Of a stretch of 14,378 nt of DNA, positions 1 to 9,300 are shown piece after piece. This DNA is from Euryarchaeota archaeon UBA121. GTDB lineage: Archaea; Thermoplasmatota; Poseidoniia; Poseidoniales; Thalassarchaeaceae. The translations under genes were made by a program, and so were the position numbers. Location of the stretch: NCBI GenBank assembly GCA_002499865.1, contig DANL01000016.1, positions 1 to 14,378 on the forward strand, given 5' to 3'. The notes under the pieces were generated by a model that had not been told where the DNA came from, searched no databases, and saw only the letters and a program-made list of their open reading frames with translations. Numbering within the stretch: the stretch's first letter is position 1; the number at the start of each line of letters is the position of its first letter.

Positions 1-2
1 AT

Positions 3-1070
3 ATGAATTACGATTTGGAATGCTCAACGATATTACAATTGGGAGAGACTGCTCATCATTCTCTGATTAACCCCCTAGATGGAAAAATGTGGATTATATT
101 TCTGGGAGGCATGATAAAATCCTGGGACGGAGAGAATCTTGAGGATATAGCTGATCTGAGTGACCTGGTTAGCCGGTGCCATATGGAGCAGGGCCTACTT
201 GGAATTTCTTTTGACAGTAATTATGTAGAGTCAAAAATAGTTCTTTTGTCATATGTGGAAGACGGAACCTGTGAAGGAGAAAATCAGTCTGATTTAGTAC
301 TTTCATCTGCCAAGATAGGAGATAGTGGCGTAATTGATATGGATTCAATAACGGTACTAAAGAGGATCGAACAACCGTATAGAAACCACAATGGAGGATT
401 TCTTCTACATGTAGGCAATGGAAATTACCTCTGGGGAGTAGGAGATGGAGGAAGTGCAAATGACCCTCATGAAAATGGGCAAGATCCATCAAACCCACTA
501 GGAACTATCCAACTATTCGAATTCAGAAGCAACGAGATAGTGGCTATTCTCGATAACTCCACTGGAGATCCTTTCGTACTTCACTACGGCCTGCGGAATC
601 CGTGGCGCTTCGACGTTAGTGACGATGGCGATCTATGGATAGCTGATGTAGGCCAGAACTGTTGGGAGGAGGTCAATCTAGTGACCCTAGGAGAGAGATC
701 TAATCTGGGCTGGGGAGATAGGGAAGGATTCCAGGAATTCTACGAAGGGGTAGGTTGTACCGATGAGCAGGAGGAGCCCGAGCTTGGCGTTACTGATCCA
801 ATATTGGCTTATCCTCATCAAGATGGAAACTGCTCAATAACGGGTGGTTACTGGATGGACTGGGGGCCAGAGAATCTTAGAAATGGGTACCTGTATGGTG
901 ACTTCTGCACTGGTTCGATATGGATTCTTGAAGAAATAGACGGAGAATGGGCTGAGACCATCATAGGAAACTCTGGTGGCATGATTGTTGGTTTTGGAGA
1001 GGGCATTAATGGAGAAATAATAGTTTTCCATTGGACTGGAGATATCGTTAAGATTAGTCAGAAATCTTAG
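3..1070 (+). CDS. PQQ-dependent sugar dehydrogenase (aldose/sorbosone dehydrogenase, HHIP-like family), 5'-partial
   Basis: Beta-propeller protein of the soluble glucose/sorbosone dehydrogenase family, which oxidises aldoses outside the membrane using PQQ and Ca2+. Family signatures appear in order (numbered from the first ATG): EQGLLGISF (62-70), HNGG (129-132, with H129 at the position of the catalytic His), GVGDGG (145-150), YGLRNPWRF (195-203, R198 matching the substrate/PQQ Arg), DVGQNCWEEV (215-224), LGWG (235-238), SITGGY (278-283) and YLYGDFCTGSIW (296-307). The ATG at base 3 is only the first one inside the window. The reading frame is open to the edge and the usual N-terminal secretion signal and first strands are missing, so the gene almost certainly starts upstream. 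Several Cys residues (C90, C220, C251, C277, C302) fit an extracellular, disulfide-bonded protein. The family is clear; PQQ use and the exact sugar are inferred. The TPR gene follows after 26 bases and is likely co-transcribed. Confidence 0.85.
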   Translation: MNYDLECSTILQLGETAHHSLINPLDGKMWIIFLGGMIKSWDGENLEDIADLSDLVSRCHMEQGLLGISFDSNYVESKIVLLSYVEDGTCEGENQSDLVLSSAKIGDSGVIDMDSITVLKRIEQPYRNHNGGFLLHVGNGNYLWGVGDGGSANDPHENGQDPSNPLGTIQLFEFRSNEIVAILDNSTGDPFVLHYGLRNPWRFDVSDDGDLWIADVGQNCWEEVNLVTLGERSNLGWGDREGFQEFYEGVGCTDEQEEPELGVTDPILAYPHQDGNCSITGGYWMDWGPENLRNGYLYGDFCTGSIWILEEIDGEWAETIIGNSGGMIVGFGEGINGEIIVFHWTGDIVKISQKS

Positions 1071-1096
1071 TATCCCATAGCATCCTTCAAGCCCTG

Positions 1097-2104
1097 ATGC
1101 CTAACCCACATGACATGGATGATGATGGCGCTGTCAACAGGGATGCTCTTTGGCTCGATGCTATCGATGCAGAAGAAAGAGGAGATAGGAAAGAAACTCT
1201 GAGAATATGCAAAGAATTGGTTGGAGTTGAGCCCGATAACTCAGATGCTTGGATGACAATAGCCAGAATGGAACTTCCTGCTCCAAGCAAAGGTAAGCAA
1301 GAGATGCCTAGCCTTCTACAGACCGCTAAGTCGGTTACAGCGCTGAGGAAGGTTGTCGAACTAGATCCAGATAATCGTCAAGCATGGGATCTGGGAGGTA
1401 CGTTGCTAGTCGATCATCTAGGAATGATGGACGATGCCTTGGAATGGTGGGAGAGGCGTAGAGAATACTCCTCTACCGAAGTTACCCCACTTATAGAACA
1501 GATCTCAATATTAGTTAGGATGGGATATTATGAAGAGTGTGCGGATTTGATCGAAGAGATGTTCTCCTCTGAGATGGATTCTGTAGATGGGGGCGTAAAA
1601 ATGAGAATGGGCAGAGTCAGTCAGACTGTTTCTAAGGCCTCTAAGATGGAAGCTGAAGAGATATTTAGGCCAAATCAACCTAAGCATCCACGTTGGGGGG
1701 TAATTGAGAAGCTGAAGAAGAAAAAGCCGATTTCACAAGGAGTTTTCTTGATGCTCTTTGTGGCTCCTATGGCATTTTTCGTAGGTAGTACTAGTATGAT
1801 TTTCATAGGTGATTCTGGCTGGTCACTTCCAATTGTGTTCATCATACTGCTTGTGACTGTAATGGCCATTAGCAGGCTGAGTATGAATCTATTACAGTCA
1901 ATTAACAGGCATGCCCTGGACCTTGAGAGGGCAATAGACTATGAGACAACTACTGGACAGGTGTGTATCCCAGAAAGCATCAGAGATAGCCCGCTTTACT
2001 CTTCATTAATGAAGAGTAAAATGCCGGCGATTAAAGAGAGAATTCACCTAATAGTTGAGTCTGGAGAGAAGATATCCAAAAAATGGGAGCTCAGTATCCC
2101 TTAG
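1097..2104 (+). CDS. TPR-repeat protein with two transmembrane helices
   Basis: I do not recognise a named family. The N-terminal half is helical and TPR-like: residues about 17-50 (ending in VEPDNSDAW), about 73-106 (ending in LDPDNRQAW) and a third helical pair at about 108-155. A basic stretch (KLKKKK, 205-210) precedes two hydrophobic segments at about 215-237 and 243-259. A soluble C-terminal helical region of about 75 residues follows. The basic flank suggests that both ends face the cytoplasm and that the protein is an inner-face scaffold or adaptor. The ATG at 1097 has no convincing ribosome-binding site. In-frame ATG codons follow at residue 7, so the true start could be slightly downstream. 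The gene lies 26 bases after the sugar dehydrogenase and ends 7 bases from the convergent SAH hydrolase stop codon. Reality of the gene is well supported by length and composition; function is unknown. Confidence 0.75.
   Translation: MPNPHDMDDDGAVNRDALWLDAIDAEERGDRKETLRICKELVGVEPDNSDAWMTIARMELPAPSKGKQEMPSLLQTAKSVTALRKVVELDPDNRQAWDLGGTLLVDHLGMMDDALEWWERRREYSSTEVTPLIEQISILVRMGYYEECADLIEEMFSSEMDSVDGGVKMRMGRVSQTVSKASKMEAEEIFRPNQPKHPRWGVIEKLKKKKPISQGVFLMLFVAPMAFFVGSTSMIFIGDSGWSLPIVFIILLVTVMAISRLSMNLLQSINRHALDLERAIDYETTTGQVCIPESIRDSPLYSSLMKSKMPAIKERIHLIVESGEKISKKWELSIP
2078..2083 (-). terminator. possible T-rich archaeal terminator for the minus-strand block
   Basis: On the minus strand there is a run of six T about 29 bases past the SAH hydrolase stop codon, lying inside the 3' end of the convergent TPR gene. 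Archaeal RNA polymerase often stops at T-runs without a hairpin. No hairpin was seen here. The call is tentative because the run also simply encodes Lys codons on the plus strand. Confidence 0.3.
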
Positions 2105-2111
2105 TGGTAGT

Positions 2112-3377
2112 CTAGGTACCGGCCGAGAAGTCGAGGAGATACGCCTTCTGATCTTCGGTCAGCTCATCGATTGTAATTCCCGAGGATGAAAGTTTTAGCT
2201 CTGCTAGTTGCCTATCTTGATCCGGGTGTATATCATACACTGTGTTGTCGTAGTTGGAGCCTTCTTGTGCTAGCCTACAGAGGGCCAGGAACTGATTTGC
2301 GAATGACATATCCATAACCTCACTGGGATGACCTTCTGCAGATGCAAGATTTACTAGCCTACCTCTAGCTAGAAGATGGATTCTCCTGCCATCGGACAGG
2401 ACAAATGCCTCATTATTATCCCTGATGGTAAATATCTGATCTGCTCTCTCTTCTAAGTCAGAGATACTAATCTCACAATCATAGTGGCCGGTATTACAAA
2501 TGATTGCACCATCCTTCATCGAATCGTAGTGCCTTCCAACTATGACGTCCTTCATACCAGTGGCCGTACAGAATAAATCCCCCAGAGATGCTGCTTCATC
2601 CATCTTCATTACTCTAAATCCATCCATCGTCGCCTTTAGTGCTGGAATCGGATCAATCTCTGTGATGATGACATTCGCCCCCATTCCCCTGGCTCTCATA
2701 GCCAATCCCCTTCCACAGTGGCCGTAACCAGCAATTACAAAGTTCTTACCTGCCAATAGTACACTAGTTGCCCTGAGAATACCGTCGATTGTAGACTGGC
2801 CAGTACCATGGACATTGTCAAAATCCCACTTTGTCTCTGCATCATTGACTGCAATGACTGGATATAGTAGCTCACCAGCATCAGCCATTGCCCTAAGACG
2901 ATGCACTCCAGTGGTAGTTTCCTCTGTCCCTCCAATTATTCCCTCTGCTAGTCCAGTGAATTGAGAATGTACCCTGTAAATTAGGTCAGCACCGTCATCC
3001 AATGTAAGTGTCGGCTCGAACTCCAAGGTCTTATCTATGCATTCGTAGAATCCGGAATTATCCTGTCCGTACCACGCGTGGATCGAGTAACCCTCTGAGG
3101 CTAGCCAAGCTGCGACTTCGTCTTGAGTTGAAAGTGGATTACATCCCGACCAAGAAACCTCTGCTCCTGCGGCCTCGATCGTCTCTATGAGGACTGCAGT
3201 TTCCTTGGTCACGTGAAGGCAACCGGCTATTCTCTGCCCCTCTAGTGGTCTTTCAATCTCCGCCTTTGCCCTCAGGGAGGCCAATGCTGGCATCCTACTC
3301 CGTGCCCATTCGACCTTTAGTCTGCCAGCTTCAGATAATCCTAAGTCTGCGACAGTGTACCTATCGGTCGAATCCAA
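2112..3377 (-). CDS. ahcY: S-adenosylhomocysteine hydrolase (adenosylhomocysteinase)
   Basis: NAD-dependent cytoplasmic enzyme that splits S-adenosylhomocysteine into adenosine and homocysteine, removing the product inhibitor of methyltransferases. At 421 residues it has the archaeal/short-type length and lacks the C-terminal extension of eukaryotic enzymes. Key motifs: HVTKETAVLIETIEAAGAEV (55-74), CNPLSTQDEVAA (79-90), DDGAD (127-131), EETTTGV (152-158), NDAETKWDFDN (178-188, with K183 and D187 at the positions of the human catalytic Lys186/Asp190), the NAD-binding glycine motif GYGHCGRG (217-224), NTGHYD (295-300) and GHPSEVMD (349-356). All expected catalytic residues are present, so it should be active. 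The start is TTG at 3377-3375. The codon just upstream in frame is TAA and no other start occurs before the conserved region, so TTG is forced; a GGTGA ribosome-binding site sits 5 bases before it. It follows the giant surface-protein gene after 14 bases and probably shares its transcript. Confidence 0.96.
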   Translation of the reverse strand: MDSTDRYTVADLGLSEAGRLKVEWARSRMPALASLRAKAEIERPLEGQRIAGCLHVTKETAVLIETIEAAGAEVSWSGCNPLSTQDEVAAWLASEGYSIHAWYGQDNSGFYECIDKTLEFEPTLTLDDGADLIYRVHSQFTGLAEGIIGGTEETTTGVHRLRAMADAGELLYPVIAVNDAETKWDFDNVHGTGQSTIDGILRATSVLLAGKNFVIAGYGHCGRGLAMRARGMGANVIITEIDPIPALKATMDGFRVMKMDEAASLGDLFCTATGMKDVIVGRHYDSMKDGAIICNTGHYDCEISISDLEERADQIFTIRDNNEAFVLSDGRRIHLLARGRLVNLASAEGHPSEVMDMSFANQFLALCRLAQEGSNYDNTVYDIHPDQDRQLAELKLSSSGITIDELTEDQKAYLLDFSAGT

Positions 3378-3391
3378 TTAATTCACCACCG
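3378..3391 (-). promoter_or_regulatory. ribosome-binding site supporting the TTG start of ahcY
   Basis: The whole gap between the giant-protein stop codon and the ahcY TTG start reads CGGTGGTGAATTAA on the minus strand. GGTGA matches the archaeal anti-Shine-Dalgarno sequence (16S 3' end GGATCACCTCCT) and is followed by five bases before TTG. This decides the start and suggests that ribosomes finishing the upstream gene can reinitiate here. Confidence 0.7.
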
Positions 3392-6300
3392 TCAGGCGCC
3401 GCCTTGTCGTTGCTGTTCGTAATAGCTCGCATAGTACTGTTCTGCGTATGCCCTAGCTTGTTGCTCATCGTATCCTGAAGCGACCATTTGCTGGACGTAT
3501 GCTTCAACCGGATCCATAGTCTCAACTCCTCCGAACTGTTCGACGGTATCGCCCTCAACGGTATCCCTAGAGCGTCCGCGGACAACCAGTGTTACCACGA
3601 CCACGAGTATCAGAAGGATAGCCGCCCCTATGCCAGCCATAATTGTAGTACTAAGGCCGGCCTCGACTGAGCCTCCCCCTCCAGAATCTCCTCCACGAGG
3701 GACTAGGCTGATATCGATAGTCTCTGATATGACATATCTAGATCCGTCTCCTTCAGTGATGCGAATGTATATCTTGGCAGATTTACCAGTTTCAATCTGG
3801 TATAGGTCTGAGATATCCAAGGTCAGTGAGAATGTATCTCCATCACTCAGCATGTCTGATTGGTTGAATTTGCCGATGGTTCTCTGAGTTATTTTCTGAG
3901 TTGTTGAGTAGTCAAGGACTGATTCATTGAGAGCTATCTCGATCTTAACATCACCATTCTCTGCACCAGAAATCATATTCCCAGTAATGAGCACCAAGTC
4001 TTCTCTCTGAGAATCAGTCGGCCTAGGAGCAGTGAACTGAACCAGTGGTGGCTCGTCACCGAAGTCCTCACCTACTACAATGAAGTACATCCTATGCTTC
4101 TCACTCTGCTTTCCTGCCTTATCATAGACAATAAGCTCCACACGTATCTCGTTTTCCAAGGTCCCGTCTGGATTGCTAGTGAGATTTCTGAATGTGTAAG
4201 TCCACTCATCCGTAGCAGACGCTGGGATCTGGAACTCATGTCCTTCAAGAGTCGGGCTCTGACTATCCCATGGGTAGTCGAAGAAGACCTTCCATTCGAA
4301 TAGCTCGATTCCCGACTCGCCCTCGGGAGCGTCTGGGTCACTACTATTTTCTGCAGAGAATGAGAGGCTGATATCTCCGGTCTCGGTGAGCCTTACCCTG
4401 TATATGGGCCAGTCAGTACCTGCAACGGTCTTTGTTCCATCCAAAGCGATGAAATCAGAGGTTGCTGGATTAGAGATGATCGAGGCGGACGCTAATGGTC
4501 TGAACTCATCTGCCAGTGTATCGTCCGTAACGAGTCTAATGTAGGTAATCCTGGTATGTCCTTCATCATCATGGAGATATAGTGTAAGTATCCACTCAGC
4601 CCCTATTCTGCAACCGGTATTGGATGATGTGTTAGCAACACAGAAGGAGCCCAGTGTTGGTATCTCTGGTGCCGTCTGTTGTGTATGGCTAATCTCTCCA
4701 GCATCGATTACTGCCCCATCCCAACCTGTAACAGAGTCGTTGTTACCGGAAGAGAGCGTCCAATCAGCGAAAACTCCAGGGACATTCGTCACATAGTCAA
4801 AAGATAGATCGGAGTTACTCTTGATGTACATGGTTGAGTAAGCACCAGTTATCGAATCTATAGACGGAGACTGGCCGTTTACTGTAAGGTCATAGCCCTC
4901 GCCTGCGATACCGAAGTTCGATGGATAAGGAGTCAGCCTGTAGTCCAGAAGATTCGAAAGGATTGGAATCTGCTCTCCGCCAAATTCTTGAGTTACACTG
5001 GGGTTCTCGACATCTATTGTTGTTACGATCATCCCTCCAGCACCTCTATTGCATACCGATAGTAAGGACTGAGACTCGTATGTATTGTCTCTGATCAATG
5101 TGTGGAATGTTCCAGTTGGATCACTAATTCTCCCTCCACAGACCTGGGGAATCTGTGTCCCCTGAACCTGTGCGGTATCTAAGCCAGAGAGGGCCACGTG
5201 ACTGCCTCCATTAATTGCGCTAAAGGCCGATGGATCGACGTCATCCATTAGAGGATGGAATGGGTCGACAATAGTGATATCCTCACTAAGGATTCTGTTG
5301 TCCTCTGTGAAGTTGACTTGGTTCCTCATAGCAATATCCATTCCAAATGGTAGATTTCCAGGCTGATATGCATCTCTGTAAGGACCTAGATGAATCTGTG
5401 TAGTGCCTCCCTGTACCATGAACTGTTCCAAGGTATCAACAACAGAAAGGCCGTCGGTTGATCTAGTGGAAGCTAGCTTATCGTAATAGTCTCCGTAATA
5501 GACATTGTAATCGGTCTGCCATGGAAGTAGAACCTTGTCATAGTGCTCCAACCACGAGGGAGTAGCATAGTCATCCCAATTCTCAAGCCTCATCTGAGTA
5601 TAGCTCATTTCCATTGATTCCAAGTCTGATTTAACCATCTGGAGGCGATTCTGATCAGTAGGGTTGGAAAGAATTGCTACATCAATTCGGTCGTAGAATG
5701 TTATGATGAAGAAACGGACGTTTCCTGATGGCTCCACAGTATTATCTTCCTTGGTAACTTCTGCAGAGAAGCTGATGTTGTACGTATGGCCGTCTGCCCA
5801 TGAATTGAATGGCTGAGACCAATTAGCCCAGTCTCTCTGATGAGGCTCCAGATCAAATGGACCGTTATCAGCAGTTTCTTCGAATACTTGCTGATTGGTA
5901 GTGAGGTCCTTGATTGACATTGTCAATGTGTAGTCTCCGTCTATAACGCCGTTCAGAAGAGGTACTGAGAAGCTGTGCATTGCTTGATCGTCAATGGGGT
6001 AGACACATTCGTATGTTATATCGGTCACGCACTCCATGACATCTGGTTGCATCAGAGTAATTTCAGCGCTGGCAATACTGAACATGATGGTAGAGATGTT
6101 GTTTGCAAGATTTACCTCATCCTGTTGGTACCAAGCCTCTGTTGGGTCGGTATTATTCAGGATTGTCATTGCGTCTATTCTGTAAATTCCACTAGTGAAA
6201 TCATGGTTGGCGACAACAATTGTAGATGACTCAGAAGCGTCTAGACCTGTGACCTCTTCTGTGTAATTTCCATCAAACTCGAATGTAAATTCTTCTACAC

Positions 6301-9300
6301 GTATGTTATCAACTGCAAACCCTGCAAGGCCTGCATTTCCATTGATTCCGTCTTCATTGGACTGGAATCTCCAGGTTAGGCTTACCTCAGAACCTGCAAG
6401 AGTGGTGCACTCATCCCTCCAATCTGTGGAGTCGGTACTGGTCCTGTTCTGAATCACAATATGTGTCAAATCGAGAGTGATCGACTTCATGATATTCTCA
6501 GAATCGAACCATACAACAGAGTTTATGTTGTCGGAATGATCTCCGAAATACTCCACCTCATCATATCCGTTTAAGTCGAAATCCTCACATCTATGGAAGT
6601 TTGGATCCTCGGGATTTGTATTCTGGATTCCGTTCTCATTTAGATCGGTCCAACTTCCATATGCTACGCCTTGGTAGAGTTCCCCATCTCTTGTCCATGA
6701 AAGCTCAAGATTAGCGGCATCTCTAATCGCCAGAATATTTCCTTGGGAGTCTTGTAAGAAATCGCCCTCAGCATAGTAGTCGAAGGTAAGGTAAGTGAAG
6801 TCGGCGCCTGTAGCTGCTATAGGTATCGGGTCCAAGGTTACGGTCTCATTCCAACCATCGCCATATCCGGTGTCAGGGTGTCCCAACCAGTAAGCGAAAT
6901 TCTTGAACACACCAACATTCTGGGGCAACATATCGTTAGTTCCCGACGAGTCGTCCAATCTACTTCCGTTCTCGTTTCCGTCATCAGTCCATATTGGATC
7001 TACGCCTGAGAAGTCTTCAATACCTACCAGATCTGGCTCGGCATTGTATATCTCTGCCTTGACGCTGAAGTCAGTAAGAGTGTTACCCCAATTTGTAGCC
7101 CTCAACTCTACGTCCCTAGTTCCCGAGGCATACCTTACTCCGTTCTCTAGGTTCTTCCATGGCTCCTCTGCTAGTCCGGGATCGAATAGATTGTTCACCG
7201 TAGTTTGGAATCTTATGTCATCATTCAACGAGTCCATATTTTGGAATCCAGAAGGATTGGTAAGCTCGGTCTTGATGAAGTAGGTGGTGTTGTCAATGAA
7301 ATCGGCGAGAAGCGATACTTCTTCAGTAGCTCCAGCGGCCAACCCGGTGAAAGAAATCGTATCGGAGACGATTTCCTCGCTACCGAATGTGACATCTCTC
7401 TTTCTGATTGTGATATTATCGAATGCGAAACCATCCCAACCCGTATCCTGAGATGAGCCTGCGGGACCTACTGATCCAAGAAGCCCACTTCTGAATCTGA
7501 AACGGATATCGACAATCTGTCCGGCGTAGGGAGTCAAATCAATTGATTCCATCTCATCTTCGGCATCTGACGTCCCACCTCCTTCAGTATAGTTGGTCCA
7601 GCCTGTGACTGATGCAGAGAACTGATTACCGTTGTATGTGTTATACTCTGGATCGACACCCTGGAAAAGGATCCTGAAAAATCTCTCATTGTCCCATCCG
7701 CCATTGAAGAAGACTGACTCCCAGCCATTTCCATCTGACCAAACCTCGATTCCACATGAGTCCTCATACAACCATCTCTCGACTACTGAATATTGCTCGG
7801 CTAGATACAGTTCAAAGAATGCCGTGGAGCACATCAAAGAGACGTCTAGGTATGCTGCGTCGGCGCCGGTAAGATCGACATTCTCTAGAATCAATGCTTC
7901 ATCCATGTTGTTGTAGTACCCCGAGGAGTCCTCATCCGTCCCATTGTAGTCGAGTCCTGCCCAGTAATATCCTGTTGGATTGCTATCTGCTTCATACCAA
8001 GAAACGTTCTCTGAAGAAGCAGTTGAGTTTGTCTCGATATGCCATGATGATGAGCCGTCCTCATACATTCCAGTGTATGACACCTTTGAGAAAGAGCATG
8101 CGGGACAGTTGGTATTGTCTTCGTTCCCATCGAAATCGTTACTGTAGACGGTGGTGTCAGTCCCCCCGAGGACTTCCTTCACTTCCAAGTCAACATCAAT
8201 CGAGCCTGAGAGTGGGTTTAGGCCAGTGTTCTTCACGCTCACATTCACAAATCTGGTCCCTTCCCCCAACTGGGATTCACCAGTTGCGGGATTGTAAGAC
8301 GCTGGAGCGATAGTGACACCTGTGATACCCATATCCTGGTTGTCCAGAGTGAGTACAGAAAGGAAATCTCCAGCACCGGCCCTTCCTTGTGTATCCAGCC
8401 ACATTGCGTTGTTGGCGAATCTGTAAGAGTAGTCCTGCTGCCCTATAATGATCTCGAACGCACTGTCGTCTCCACCTTGTAACTGACCTGGAATTGCCAT
8501 AGTAGGCCTCCTTCCAACCTCAAAGGAGAGAGATGAAAGATAGCCGGGTCCACTGGGGTCTGCTAGAATTATCTCAACAGTGTTAATCTCCCTTAGGTTA
8601 TCCAAGAGAAGATAGGTCTGATTCTGGGCACTGGAGTCTTGGAGTCTTGTCAGAGTGAGCTCGGTGGGGACGAAGAAATCGGCCTCTCCGTCCTGATTGA
8701 CGTCCTCTATAGTTATAGAAGCACCCTTGTAATCTCCTAGAGCGACATAATTCTGAGTATTCCATGCACTTCCAGACTTATCGGCATATGAGATATTTCC
8801 AGTGATTCCATCAACGACTGCAATCATGTCGATCTCGCCGTCTCCATCAGAGTCGTAAATATCCATACCACCCATTGGATAGTTATGTTCTGCATCGAGC
8901 TTGAACTGATGTACTCCCTGCGCGGTTGGAGTCATTGGGTTTGGAAATTGATCTTGTAGACAGTCATACTCCAACACAGTCATATTGTCATAATGGCCGA
9001 CAGAAAATCCAACTCCTGCATTGTAGGGAGGAGTTCTTAGAAGCCACATATCTAGATCTTCGCAGTCACCTATTGGGCCCCCAATTCCCCCTCCTTGAAC
9101 CGTCTCTCCCCAGTGTCCCAGCATAACGTCAGTGTAGAGTCCGTTAGTCAAAGGAACAGGCATAGTCTGCTGATTGGTCAGAAGACTTGGGTCGGGTCCA
9201 CGATATATCTGAAGGTACTGATTGGAAAATGTCGCATCGATTGAGACTAGAATAATGTCATCATTTCCATCATCATTAATATCGCCTACCTCCATACTGA

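Noticed and set aside
6903..7283. Plus-strand open frame of 126 codons
   Set aside because: Antisense to the second CARDB/jelly-roll region of the giant protein. There is no ribosome-binding site or recognisable motif.
7894..8313. Plus-strand open frame of 139 codons opposite the giant gene
   Set aside because: It lies wholly inside the giant surface-protein gene and encodes a Ser/Arg/His-rich sequence with no domain pattern. It is a shadow of the coding strand.
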